64,000 bases of DNA from Selenomonadales bacterium (GTDB lineage: Bacteria; Bacillota; Clostridia; Christensenellales; QALW01): contig QALW01000003.1 in assembly GCA_003150515.1 (NCBI GenBank), positions 11,198-75,197 on the forward strand, written 5' to 3'. Under the pieces are notes generated by a model. That model saw nothing but the letters and a program-made list of their open reading frames with translations, made no database searches and was not told where the DNA came from. Both the position numbers and the translations under genes were made by a program. The stretch's first letter is position 1. Every line of letters begins with the position of its first letter. Positions 18,478 through 27,298 of this stretch are shown piece after piece.

Positions 18478-19422
18478 ATGATTTTTGAAGAAAAGTTTGG
18501 ACAATTTACTGTCTATCGAAGAGATGTCTCTCATGCTTTTTTATATGTGAACTTTTCTGATCCGGATCGCTTCATGGATGGGCTCTCTGATTATGTGTTA
18601 AGCGAGGCAAATCTATTAAATTATGCTAACACAATGTCTCCAACAGCCTTTACTCCGACATTAGCAAATTACAAAAGGTTATATTCAACATTAGAAACAT
18701 TTTTGAACGCAGAACTGGAACTACTAACGTTTGATAATGTTTCCAATGAGATTAAGGATACACTTGGCGATGAGTACACCTTTGCTAATAAGGATGGTGA
18801 AACACTTATCCAAAAAGACAAAATCGGAAAGATTGGCGAATACATATTTCACGTTCTATTAACACAATATTTCAGAGTGAATTGTATAATTCCAAAATTC
18901 AGATGTGCCACAGATAGAAATATGAGCGTGTTTGGAATTGATGCTCTTTTCTTTGATCCAGCCGAACGAATAATCTATTTCGGAGAATCGAAAGTCTGCA
19001 AAACCATCGACAATGCAATCACATTAGTTAACCGCTCTTTCGCTGATTATGAATCTCAAATATCGGAAGAGTACAAACTTGTATTATCAAACAGTGATGT
19101 CTTCAGATTATCGCAAGAGTTTCAATCGGCGTTTGAACGGTATACCGAAGTGTGTATTTCCTTTGAGGGCTTCGTAAAGGCTGCTTCCATATCGCAGATT
19201 TATGTACCTGCATTTATAGCACACGGAAACGGAGCGAATAAAAATACACCCGAAGATTTTCTTCAAAAAATGAATACAAAGATAACTCGAAATAGTTTCT
19301 TTGGATTGGATACAAAGTATCTGTTTATTTCGCTTCCAATCATCGACAAAGCAAAAATGATGGATGTAATAATGAGAAAAGTGGTGAAAAAGAGCAATGA
19401 GTACAGAAGTAAATTCACCTAA
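18478..19422 (+). CDS. hamA: Hachiman HamA nuclease effector (DUF1837)
   Basis: HamA is the nuclease of Hachiman anti-phage defence. The DUF1837 pattern is clear: IGKIGEYIFHVLLTQYF, then IPKFRCATDRNMSVFGIDALFF and IIYFGESKV. The GID Asp (about residue 154) and E-x-K (about 169-171) form the PD-(D/E)xK-type active site. An ATG seven codons upstream exists, but GGAGG lies ten bases before the ATG chosen here (MIFEEKFG), giving 314 residues. The start is 57 nt after the methylase stop and the end overlaps hamB by 26 nt. In studied systems HamA is held by HamB and released by DNA damage or phage DNA. Confidence 0.88.
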   Translation: MIFEEKFGQFTVYRRDVSHAFLYVNFSDPDRFMDGLSDYVLSEANLLNYANTMSPTAFTPTLANYKRLYSTLETFLNAELELLTFDNVSNEIKDTLGDEYTFANKDGETLIQKDKIGKIGEYIFHVLLTQYFRVNCIIPKFRCATDRNMSVFGIDALFFDPAERIIYFGESKVCKTIDNAITLVNRSFADYESQISEEYKLVLSNSDVFRLSQEFQSAFERYTEVCISFEGFVKAASISQIYVPAFIAHGNGANKNTPEDFLQKMNTKITRNSFFGLDTKYLFISLPIIDKAKMMDVIMRKVVKKSNEYRSKFT

Positions 19423-21478
19423 ATTTGAAGATCTTCAAATTTACAGAGAAGAGTATATTCGAGAATTGGACAAACGTCTCGATAAAACGGAATATGCCCA
19501 AAGCAATGCATCTTCTTTATACGCCTTGGGGCTTACTATGTATTCCCAAAATTATTCTTTGGATTCTTTGATATATAATTCATTTGCTATGTCAGAACTG
19601 GACGAACGAATTTCGTTACATCCTGAACAAAGGAAAGTGTTGAACCTTATCGATTCCAATAGAGGGCTAATTTTTAGTGCACCGACAAGCTTTGGAAAAA
19701 CATTTATTGTTTTTGAGTATATTTGTAGGAGGCAACCGCAAAACGTCGTAATGGTTGTACCTACATTGGCTCTCATCGATGAATATAAGCAGAAAATTAT
19801 CCGGCAATATAAAAATAAGTTTGCTGACTACAACATTTATTTATCGATAGATCCCGAAAAGCAATATGATCTTACAAAGAAGAATATTTTCATTGTAACA
19901 CACGATAGAGTTATTGACGAAAATACGGTTGCTATATTTGAGTCCATTGATTTCCTTGTTATTGATGAGGTATATAAACTCCAAAAGGATATGAACAATG
20001 AGCGTGTACTAATATTGAATATCGCTTATTACAATATGGTCAAACGTAGCAAAAAATATGTTCTGCTGGCACCATTTATTAGCGGTGTAGAAAATTTGGA
20101 TCGATTAGATGATACACCAGAGTTCTATGCAACTAATTACTCTCCCGTAGTTAATGAAGTTAAAACACATGAAATTTTAAATGAATCGGAACGGGTTTTA
20201 TATACCGATAAAATATTAAGTGAGATACCCGTTCAAGATAACACACTCATATATTTCCCAACCGTTGTTCAAATCGATAAATTTGTCGATAACACGACAA
20301 TCCGTACCGATGCTTTAGAAACAGATGCTAACCCTGTGCTTAACGAATTTGTAGCTTGGGGCAAAAAGGAAATTCATCCTGAATGGTCCGTAATCAAAGC
20401 GTTGGAAAAAGGTTTTCTAATCCATCACGGTCAATTGCCATTAGGGATTAGAATGTTGGAATTAGCGCTTTTTAATGATGAATCATCTCAATATACTCGC
20501 TTAATTTGTACATCAACTCTGCTCGAAGGAGTCAATACTACAGCGAAAAATATTATCATCACCAAACCAGCAAGAACCTATAATCAAACATTTGATGCGT
20601 TTGACTTTTACAATTTGGTGGGAAGAACAGGGCGCTTGTTCCAACATTATCTTGGAGTAGCACACTACATTAAAACGCCTTCTGATCCGGTCTACGAGAA
20701 GTCCCAGGCGCTGAAATCAATTGAGTTTGAATTGACGGACAAAAGCATTGATATGGATATAAATTTCGGTGATTATGCCCAACATCCCGAATTCGTTGAT
20801 GTGCTCAAAAAATTGGAGATTAGTTATGATGAGTATAAGGACCAAATTGCTCGCAAACACAGATTTTCAACGGTCGTATACCTGTTAAATAAATATTCTC
20901 AATTTAAAAGTAAACTTTTCGATATCTTATATCGCCAAATGAGAGACCCGGATCAAAGCAAGTTAGAATTGGTTCGCGTATTATATGAGATCCTGGAAAA
21001 TGACAATTGGAATTTTAACTTAAACACATTTATCTTAAATCGACTTACTTATAAGTATCGTCAATCCGTGCGAGAAGTAGTTGATGCGACTGTGCAATTC
21101 TATCCTAACACCAGTATTTCTAAGATCATCAATACAACAATACGGTATAAGTCGAGTTATATCGAATTTGATTTTTATAACAAAGTGGATTTGATTCGTT
21201 ATTTTATGCGCTGTGAAAATGTAGATGTCTCATTAATAAATACTCTACACGAACGATTGCTTAAAAACATCGAGATTCTTTATTACTTGACATCCCCAAG
21301 CAAAAAAATGCTCAAAGATATGGGTATTTACGATGGGGATATTGATCAGATTAATGCTGTCATCGGAGAAGATTTCACAAGCATTGCTGAACTTCAACAT
21401 TTGCTGAAAGAACACATTGAAAAACTGGGTGAGATCAGTATTGTTTCCCGGTATATAATTAACCGCTTACTTAATTAA
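19397..21478 (+). CDS. hamB: Hachiman HamB helicase
   Basis: HamB is the superfamily 2 DNA helicase that senses aberrant DNA and controls HamA. In this 693-residue protein Walker A is APTSFGKT (about 94-101), motif II is DEVY (about 189-192), TSTLLEGVN (about 372) corresponds to motif V, and VGRTGR (about 408-413) is motif VI with its arginine finger. The start lies inside hamA, which suggests coupled translation; the local ribosome binding site is weak. A perfect hairpin follows the stop. All helicase motifs are intact. Pairing with DUF1837 makes Hachiman more likely than other helicase-containing systems. Confidence 0.88.
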   Translation: MSTEVNSPKFEDLQIYREEYIRELDKRLDKTEYAQSNASSLYALGLTMYSQNYSLDSLIYNSFAMSELDERISLHPEQRKVLNLIDSNRGLIFSAPTSFGKTFIVFEYICRRQPQNVVMVVPTLALIDEYKQKIIRQYKNKFADYNIYLSIDPEKQYDLTKKNIFIVTHDRVIDENTVAIFESIDFLVIDEVYKLQKDMNNERVLILNIAYYNMVKRSKKYVLLAPFISGVENLDRLDDTPEFYATNYSPVVNEVKTHEILNESERVLYTDKILSEIPVQDNTLIYFPTVVQIDKFVDNTTIRTDALETDANPVLNEFVAWGKKEIHPEWSVIKALEKGFLIHHGQLPLGIRMLELALFNDESSQYTRLICTSTLLEGVNTTAKNIIITKPARTYNQTFDAFDFYNLVGRTGRLFQHYLGVAHYIKTPSDPVYEKSQALKSIEFELTDKSIDMDINFGDYAQHPEFVDVLKKLEISYDEYKDQIARKHRFSTVVYLLNKYSQFKSKLFDILYRQMRDPDQSKLELVRVLYEILENDNWNFNLNTFILNRLTYKYRQSVREVVDATVQFYPNTSISKIINTTIRYKSSYIEFDFYNKVDLIRYFMRCENVDVSLINTLHERLLKNIEILYYLTSPSKKMLKDMGIYDGDIDQINAVIGEDFTSIAELQHLLKEHIEKLGEISIVSRYIINRLLN

Positions 21479-21520
21479 ACTATAGGTCGCAATACCGTTT
21501 GGCGTTGCGACCTATAGTTT
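21476..21520. terminator. Bidirectional terminator after hamB
   Basis: A 16-nt stem AAACTATAGGTCGCAA pairs with TTGCGACCTATAGTTT around a 12-nt loop, flanked by T- and A-rich ends. It separates hamB from the convergent DUF6809-like gene. Confidence 0.75.
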
Positions 21521-21529
21521 CCTATTCCG

Positions 21530-21793
21530 TTATTCCTCCATGACCTCTAACATCATCCTTGCTCCCAACTTAAAGCTGCTCTGGAACAGCAAGCAATCCG
21601 AGATGGTCTGATATTCCCGTACACAGTCAGCGTATTTATCAAACAACTCTTTCTGCTCATCCGTCATAGTAGCTTTGAGTTTTTCTTCATTCCGACAGAT
21701 CAGTTCCAATAGCTTCTTGTATTCTTTGGAAGCAGATGTGTCATACTCTGTCGGCTCGATATTGCCATACCAAAATTCTTCAAGGATTCTCAT
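21530..21793 (-). CDS. DUF6809-like element-encoded small protein
   Basis: An 87-residue acidic, helical protein (MRILEEFWYGNIEPTEYDTSASKEYKKLL...) of the kind often found beside tnpV in Clostridia mobile elements. I recall the family as DUF6809, of unknown function. Its ATG overlaps the tnpV TGA, so the two form one unit. The frame is open and complete. There is no evidence for a role in transposition or defence. Confidence 0.65.
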   Translation of the reverse strand: MRILEEFWYGNIEPTEYDTSASKEYKKLLELICRNEEKLKATMTDEQKELFDKYADCVREYQTISDCLLFQSSFKLGARMMLEVMEE

Positions 21794-22155
21794 ATCACAT
21801 CCTCCTCGTAGATCATCTCATGCAGTACAATTTCCTCTGCACGATTACGGATGCTGTTCATAACTCCGACCCATGCCATTTGGTCAGTTGCTTTCAAGTC
21901 CTCTGTTACACCCTCAGCGGTTTTCATCTGCTCAATGATAACTTCCAGGCGGTGCTATGCCCGCTCGTTCAAATCAGCCAGATACGCCCAGAGCGCACCG
22001 TCAAGGCAAAGAGTATCAAACCGGATAGGGTTATGCTCCTTAAGATAATCTCTGTGCATACGCCCCAAACGACCAATGGATCTGTTTTCTTCCGGTAAGC
22101 GAATATCGGGAATATAGTAATCACCACAACGAATATAGTTCAGTTCTTGCATCAT
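21790..22155 (-). pseudogene. tnpV: TnpV, broken by an in-frame TAG
   Basis: TnpV is a small accessory protein of Tn4451-type elements, function unclear. GGAGGT precedes MMQELNYIRCGDYYIPDIRLP; the frame is stopped by TAG at 21955-21957 after LADLNERA. Without any shift it continues HRLEVIIEQMKTAEGVTEDL... to TGA. Family members usually have Gln at the stop position (my recollection of NEQAQ-type sequences), so CAG to TAG is likely. The truncated product would be about 66 residues. Confidence 0.8.
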
Positions 22156-22191
22156 ATGTACCTCCACAAAAGCGTTTTTACGGGTAAAAAA

Positions 22192-22294
22192 GAAGCGATA
22201 CTCGGTTATCAAACCAAGTATCGCTAACTTTGTTTAGCCAACCACGTCTGACAGATGCCGTAAAATAGTTAAATTTTTGGTTTAACTGTTTTAC
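22192..22294. repeat. Hairpins at the right end of the element
   Basis: AGCGATACT..AGTATCGCT (22192-22224) is followed by a hairpin of CCGTAAAATAGTTAAA with TTTAACTGTTTTACGG up to 22294. The latter contains the inverted copy of the 12-mer found at the left end, so it is the proposed right terminus. Confidence 0.6.
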
Positions 22295-22340
22295 GGACAC
22301 CCGCCATTAATGTGCGGAGCTTATAAAGCCTGTAAAAAGC

Positions 22341-23621
22341 TTATTTATTATTGTTAAGCTTCTTATTGCGGAGCGCTATGCCGGCTAAGCCAGCGCCGGC
22401 AATAGCCAGAATCAGAAGCGCAGCAGGCAGGCCGCAGTCGCCCGTGCCCTGGCTGTCAGATACCTGAGCCTTAAAGGTAACTTCTAAGGTATGTTCTCCC
22501 GAAACCTTGGCAAAGGTATAGGTATTATCCTTTACCTCGCTTGTAACATCCTTGCCGTCGGCCATTACTTTATCTATAATATAGTCCTTGTCGGGGGTAA
22601 TGGCAAAGGATTGGTCGTCGCCGCTCTTAACGGTCACCTTGCCTTGGTTGCCGTAGGGGGCAACCGTTCCGTTCTCACCCGCGGTAACGGTAATGATGTA
22701 GGAAACGTTCTGAGTGCCCAGGGTGGCTTCCTTCCAGGCGGCAAAGCCGTCGCTGCCCGTTATGGAAACGGGAAGCATGGCCAAGGAGGATTCCTTAACC
22801 ATATTTCCGTTTAAGTTCAAATTTATCAGGCTCTCCATATTGCGCAGAGGAGCCAGATCCTCCACCTTGTTATCAGCCGCGTCCAGCGTTTCAAGCTGCA
22901 TGCCCGCCTTTTCCAGGCCGCCCAAATCGGCAATCTGGTTGCCGCTTATATTCAGCGCGGTTAAAGCGGCCAGTTTTTCAAAGGCGCCCGAATCCTCAAT
23001 GAGGTTATCGCTTATATCCAGAGTTTTCAAAGCGGTTAAATTGGCTATGCCGCCGGCGTCCACAATCTGATTGCCGCTTATATTCAGCTCAGTTAAAGCG
23101 GCCAGCTTTTCAAAGGCGCCCGAATCCTTAATGATATTACCGCTTATATTCAATGCCGTCAGAGCTGTCAGATTGGCGATACCGCCGGCATTTTCAATAA
23201 GGTTGCCCGAAACGTCCAGCGTTTTAAGGCCGGTAAGCAATGAAAGGGGGCCGGTCTCCTCAATCAAATTGCCCGAAAGGTTAAGGTTTTCCAGGCTGTC
23301 CTTCAAATCGCCAAGCTGAGCTATAACCTGAAGCTTGTTATTGCTTAAATCCAGGCTCTTAAGTCCTTTAAGAAGCTGAATACCCTCCAAGTCCTGAATG
23401 CCCTTATTGGTCACTGCCAGGCTTTCAATCGCGGCGATGTTCTCATAGGTCAAATTTTCCTCGCCACCTACAGCGTCAATAACGGCCGCTTCCAGATTGT
23501 CGTCGTGGATTATGTTCTTAATTTCGTCCGTCTGGGTGTCGGCTAAAGCCGTCATGGAAAAAAGCGCAACGCATACGCATACGCTCAGCATTAAGCCTAT
23601 TAATTTTCTTGCTTTTTTCAT
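22341..23621 (-). CDS. Secreted leucine-rich-repeat surface protein
   Basis: This 426-residue protein has a signal peptide (about 1-27), then roughly nine 22-residue LRRs (pattern LTALNISGNQI.D.GG). A beta-rich domain follows with the pattern AGENGTVAPYG..G..AITPDKDYIIDKVMADGKDV, like the bacterial repeat in InlB-type surface proteins. The C-terminus is GDCGLPAALLILAIAGAG plus KK, a hydrophobic anchor with basic tail but no LPxTG. Two LRR pairs are a direct 132-bp DNA duplication (about 22931 and 23063). It is probably a cell-surface binding protein; the ligand is unknown. A promoter TTGTCA-17-TATTAT lies upstream. It is the first host gene right of the element. Confidence 0.85.
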   Translation of the reverse strand: MKKARKLIGLMLSVCVCVALFSMTALADTQTDEIKNIIHDDNLEAAVIDAVGGEENLTYENIAAIESLAVTNKGIQDLEGIQLLKGLKSLDLSNNKLQVIAQLGDLKDSLENLNLSGNLIEETGPLSLLTGLKTLDVSGNLIENAGGIANLTALTALNISGNIIKDSGAFEKLAALTELNISGNQIVDAGGIANLTALKTLDISDNLIEDSGAFEKLAALTALNISGNQIADLGGLEKAGMQLETLDAADNKVEDLAPLRNMESLINLNLNGNMVKESSLAMLPVSITGSDGFAAWKEATLGTQNVSYIITVTAGENGTVAPYGNQGKVTVKSGDDQSFAITPDKDYIIDKVMADGKDVTSEVKDNTYTFAKVSGEHTLEVTFKAQVSDSQGTGDCGLPAALLILAIAGAGLAGIALRNKKLNNNK

Positions 23622-23712
23622 AGCAAAATTCCTCCTTAGTTTTCAGAAAAAGAAATTCGGCTTGATTTTTCTTTTTCAAGACAAATGCTGTCTTTCAATG
23701 TTATCGTATATA

Positions 23713-23741
23713 ATAATATCATTATTCCGTTATTTTGACAA
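23713..23741 (-). promoter_or_regulatory. Promoter for the LRR protein gene
   Basis: On the minus strand, TTGTCA and TATTAT are spaced 17 nt, about 95 nt before the start codon. Confidence 0.6.
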
Positions 23742-23902
23742 GAGTAACTTCTTATTTCTCCCCCAATTAAAATTAGCAATTTTATGTAAATATATTAAAG
23801 AATGAAATAAACATCTTAATTAGAACGTCAAAATTTAATATGCTCGCCTAAAAAAGCGCTGAATACGGCCGCTGCTTTTTCCTCTCAGGCCTTTTAATTT
23901 AT

Positions 23903-24106
23903 CCCAGGCCTCCCCCAACGGGCCGTTTAAAAATTAAACGGCCCGTTGGGGGAGGCCTGGGCGGGAGCGGCGGCTCCGGCCGACGGCAAAGCCATCGGCC
24001 GGAGGGGCAGGCAGGCATTTAAAAGCGCTTCGCGCCTTTAAATGCCTGCCTGCCATAGCGAGGGGGCGGGCCTTCCTTTGAAGTAGAAGGCCCGCCCCCT
24101 CGCTCG
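23903..24106. repeat. Chain of four GC-rich hairpins downstream of glmS
   Basis: In order: a 27-bp stem with loop AAAAT (23903-23961), a CTCCGGCC(G) hairpin, a GGCAGGCAGGCATTTAAA hairpin, and a GCGAGGGGGCGGGCCTTC hairpin. The second arm re-uses the GGCAGG motif of the three-armed elements. It lies at the 3' end of glmS. Confidence 0.8.
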
Positions 24107-24187
24107 CCGCGCAAAATCTTTTGGCATTAAAGCGCCTGAAGAGCGCCGCTGTATCTGTTCCGCCGGCAAATATATGGTCCGGTATGA

Positions 24188-26023
24188 TTATTCAACGGTT
24201 ACGCTTTTGGCTAAATTGCGCGGCTTATCCACATCGCACCCCTTGGCGCACGCAACATAATATGCAAAAAGCTGCATGGGCAGTATGGCCAGAACGGGCG
24301 CAAATTCAGGCAGCGTCTCAGGCACGGTCCATACAAAATCCGATTCCTTTTTCAACGCCGGCTCGTCATTAAAGGTAATTGACAGCACTTTCGCGCCTCT
24401 CACCCGGCATTCGGTTATATTGCTTATGGTCTTTTCCATAAGCGCCTTTTGAGTGGCCAGAGTGATAACGAGCGTTCCATCCTCTATAAGCGCAAGCGTT
24501 CCATGCTTTAATTCGCCCGCGGCCAGCGCCTCCGAATGAATGTATGTAATTTCCTTGAGCTTTAAACTGGCCTCCTGCGCTATATAATAATCCAGCCTGC
24601 GCCCCAGATAAAACACGCTTTCCTGATCCCTGAACGCCTGGGCAAACCGCTTAATCTCCTCCTTGCCCTTTAAAATCTCCTCTAATTTTTCAGGCATGCG
24701 GCATAATTCCTTGAGATAGGCGTCCGCTTTTTCTTTATTCAGCGCGCCCCGCTTAAAAGCTATATCCAGCGCAATCACATATGTCATGATAAGCTGGGAA
24801 ACATAAGCCTTTGTAGAGGCCACGGCTATTTCAGGCCCGGCCCAGGTGTAGGCCGTAAAATCAGCCTCCCGCGAAATGGTAGAGCCAACCACGTTGCATA
24901 TGGCCAGCACCTTGCAGCCCTTATTCTGCGCCTCCCGCATAGCCGCTATGGTGTCCATAGTTTCGCCCGACTGGCTTATCACTATAACCAAATCGCTCTT
25001 GTCCAGAATAGGATCCGAATATCTGAATTCTGAAGATAATTCCACGTTTACAGGCAGCCGCATAAGCTTTTCTATGAAATATTTGCCCACCAGCCCGCAG
25101 TGATAGGCCGTGCCGCAGGCCACAATATGAATTCTCTTTATTCCCTGGGCGTATTCCGCGCTTAAGCAGGTTTTATAGAGCTGCACCTCCAAAAGGCCGT
25201 CTTTCTCCGCAATGTTGGGCATTAAAGTGTCCCTGACCGCCACGGGCTCCTCGTGCATCTCCTTAAGCATAAAATGCTCAAAGCCGGATTTTTCAGCCAG
25301 CTTGACGTCCCAATCCACATGCATAACTTCTTTTTTAACCGGCTGCATATCCTGATTGAATATTTTTATGCCTTTTCTGGTCAATAGCGCGGTCTCGCCG
25401 TTATCCAGAAGATATACGTCCCGCGAATATTCCAGGATTGCCGGTATATCCGAAGCGATAAACGAGCCGTCGGGCGCCAGGGCGGCCACCAGCGGGCTGT
25501 CCTTGCGCGAGCAGTATAATTCCCCCGGCCGGTCCGCAAACATTATGCCCAGCGCATAAGAACCTCTCAGCCGTGCCAGCGTCTTTTTAATGGCCTCCAG
25601 CGGGTCCCCCTTATAATATGTATCCAGAAGCTGAACAATGCTCTCGGTATCCGTCTGCGTGCTGAATACTGCGCCCTGAGCAATCAGCTCGTCCTTAATT
25701 TCCTGATAATTCTCTATAATTCCGTTATGTACCACGGCTATGGTTCCGCCGGCATTGGAATGCGGATGGCTGTTTAAATCGCTGGGCTCGCCGTGAGTGG
25801 CCCAGCGGGTATGTCCAATGCCCTCAAAGCCCTGGGGCCTGGCCTGATCTGTTTTTTCCCTTAAAAAGCTCAGTCTGCCTTTAGCCTTATATATTTCTAT
25901 GCCCGATTGATTCATAACCGCTATGCCCGCCGAATCATAGCCTCTGTATTCCAATCTGGCCAGACCGTTAAGCAATATGGGCGCAACGGGCTTTTCCCCA
26001 ATATATCCTATAATTCCGCACAT
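24188..26023 (-). CDS. glmS: Glutamine--fructose-6-phosphate aminotransferase
   Basis: GlmS makes glucosamine-6-phosphate from fructose-6-phosphate and glutamine, the entry to peptidoglycan amino sugars. In this 611-residue protein the N-terminal nucleophile Cys2 is in MCGIIGYIG, with the glutaminase motif GIGHTRWATHGEP. Two SIS domains follow (VACGTAYHCGLVGKYF and SQSGETMDT), and the family ending DKPRNLAKSVTVE is present. The start follows GGAGG. A TTGACA promoter lies upstream. I looked for the glmS ribozyme in the leader and did not see it. The gene is divergent from the TIM-barrel gene. Confidence 0.97.
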   Translation of the reverse strand: MCGIIGYIGEKPVAPILLNGLARLEYRGYDSAGIAVMNQSGIEIYKAKGRLSFLREKTDQARPQGFEGIGHTRWATHGEPSDLNSHPHSNAGGTIAVVHNGIIENYQEIKDELIAQGAVFSTQTDTESIVQLLDTYYKGDPLEAIKKTLARLRGSYALGIMFADRPGELYCSRKDSPLVAALAPDGSFIASDIPAILEYSRDVYLLDNGETALLTRKGIKIFNQDMQPVKKEVMHVDWDVKLAEKSGFEHFMLKEMHEEPVAVRDTLMPNIAEKDGLLEVQLYKTCLSAEYAQGIKRIHIVACGTAYHCGLVGKYFIEKLMRLPVNVELSSEFRYSDPILDKSDLVIVISQSGETMDTIAAMREAQNKGCKVLAICNVVGSTISREADFTAYTWAGPEIAVASTKAYVSQLIMTYVIALDIAFKRGALNKEKADAYLKELCRMPEKLEEILKGKEEIKRFAQAFRDQESVFYLGRRLDYYIAQEASLKLKEITYIHSEALAAGELKHGTLALIEDGTLVITLATQKALMEKTISNITECRVRGAKVLSITFNDEPALKKESDFVWTVPETLPEFAPVLAILPMQLFAYYVACAKGCDVDKPRNLAKSVTVE

Positions 26024-26344
26024 TTTAATTTTCCTCCAGGCCCCGGCGGCGCGCGCTTGGGCAGCGGCCGCGCATGTTTTTAAGAGCCGATAAATATATA
26101 GCTTTCCGCAATCGGATATTATATTATATTCTTTTTACGGCCAAGGTGTCAAACGTTTAAAAAGTCCTCTTGTTTTCCGCGGGCCGCTATGTTATTATAT
26201 GTAAAATATACGCCGGCGGCGCGCGCTTTGATCTTTTTGAGCTGCGCGCTTTATCTGCAGGCGTTTAATGGTGGCATAAATCATCAAAAAGCGCTTTTTT
26301 GCGGCCGACCGCGCCCGCGCGTTAAAGGGGGATAAATTTTAATT
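26024..26344. other. Divergent intergenic region of glmS and the TIM-barrel gene
   Basis: A minus-strand promoter (TGTCAA 26147-26152 and ATTATA 26123-26128 as read on plus, 18-nt spacer) serves glmS. No clear plus promoter, riboswitch or three-armed repeat is seen. Confidence 0.55.
26123..26152 (-). promoter_or_regulatory. glmS promoter
   Basis: TTGACA and TATAAT on the minus strand, 18-nt spacer, about 100 nt upstream of the glmS start. Confidence 0.65.
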
Positions 26345-27193
26345 ATGAAATTAGGTTTCAGCGTAACCAATCTGCTTAGGCATTACAGCAGCCTTGAAAC
26401 TATAGACATAGTTGCCCGCGCAGGAATAGACTGCATAGATTTTCCCTTCTATGAAAAAAATCTGGCCGAGCCTTGGCCTTTTATGGAGGAAAGCGCCGCG
26501 CTTAGCCGGGCGGAGGAATTAAAAAAATACGCCGCCGATAAGGGCGTCAGCTTTCATCAGGCGCACGAGCCCTTTGCTTTCGCGCTGGAGGGGGATAAGC
26601 TTAAATGCATGCGCTGCGCCGCGGCTTTGGGCTGCAAATATTTTGTTATGCATCCTGGCCTGGCTATGTCCTATGAGGATTTTATGGCCGCGCCCTATAA
26701 GGAAACGGAAATCCTGAGCGAATATTTTAACGGCCTGGCCGAACTTTTAAGGGATTTGGGGCTTAAGGGAGGAGTAGAAAATATTTTCTGCTATGATTCA
26801 AAGCGCGGGCTGGTATATAAAGGGGCGATGGCCACGCCTGAAATACACAAGGCCGTTGCTCAATCCCATCCTGATTTATGCGCGTGTCTGGATGTGGGGC
26901 ATGCCAATATAGCGGGAGTTCCTCCCGAAAAAGCCGTGGAAATTCTTGATTCCAGCCTGGAAGTGCTGCATGTGCACGACAGCAGAGACCGCGCCTTTGA
27001 GCACACTCTGCCTTATTTAGGAAGCATAAATTGGGACGCTCTGGCCGCCGCGCTTAAAAGAATCGGCTTTAAAGGAGTATTCTCCTTTGAAACCAATAAT
27101 TTTATGGCGGCCTATCCCCCCCAACTGATGCCCGCAGCCGTAAAGCTGAACGCGGAAATAGGGCGCTTTCTCTGCGCAAAAATAGAGGGCTGA
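26345..27193 (+). CDS. Sugar phosphate isomerase/epimerase-like TIM barrel
   Basis: A 282-residue protein of the xylose-isomerase-like TIM barrel (AP endonuclease family 2) superfamily. Visible family elements are CIDFPFYE, FHQAHEPF, YFVMHPG, GGVENIF (metal-binding Glu), CACLDVGHANIAG (Asp/His), LHVHDSRDRAFEHTLPYLGSINW and FSFETNNF. The metal-binding residues are all present, so an isomerase or epimerase activity is likely; the sugar cannot be named. A GGGG ribosome binding site precedes the ATG at somewhat long spacing. The MFS transporter gene follows 105 nt downstream on the same strand and may import the substrate. Confidence 0.8.
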   Translation: MKLGFSVTNLLRHYSSLETIDIVARAGIDCIDFPFYEKNLAEPWPFMEESAALSRAEELKKYAADKGVSFHQAHEPFAFALEGDKLKCMRCAAALGCKYFVMHPGLAMSYEDFMAAPYKETEILSEYFNGLAELLRDLGLKGGVENIFCYDSKRGLVYKGAMATPEIHKAVAQSHPDLCACLDVGHANIAGVPPEKAVEILDSSLEVLHVHDSRDRAFEHTLPYLGSINWDALAAALKRIGFKGVFSFETNNFMAAYPPQLMPAAVKLNAEIGRFLCAKIEG

Positions 27194-27298
27194 CCGCGCG
27201 GACGGGCCGATTAAGGCTCTTAAAGAGCCGCGCGCCGGAGGCGCAGGAAGGGCCTTAAGCCTGATTTTTTAAATTCACGCCTGCTTAGGAGAATATAT

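Larger units (their letters stand above)
6627..22294. mobile_element. Degenerate mobilizable element with defence cargo
   Basis: The element is framed by a large serine recombinase at the left and tnpV at the right, with relaxase and mobC inside, as in mobilizable elements of the Tn4451/serine-recombinase class. GTAAAACAGTTA (6627-6638) recurs inverted at 22283-22294 and may mark the ends. Cargo is abiE, two adenine methylases and Hachiman. No host three-armed repeats occur inside. The cargo from about 13.5 to 21.5 kb is visibly more AT-rich than the mobility genes. Exact ends are a proposal. Confidence 0.7.

Noticed and set aside
13493..21478. BREX or DISARM system
   Set aside because: The methylases are Eco57I-like, but there is no BrxL, PglZ, PglW, DrmB or PLD gene. 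The helicase and DUF1837 pair fits Hachiman.
7717..21957. Reassigned stop codon (for example TAG read as Gln) explaining open frames in the mobility genes
   Set aside because: All three stop codons (TAA, TAG, TGA) interrupt these genes, and host genes such as mtaB end normally in TAG. Nonsense decay is simpler.
26024..26200. glmS ribozyme upstream of glmS
   Set aside because: The leader lacks the conserved ribozyme core; only a promoter was found.
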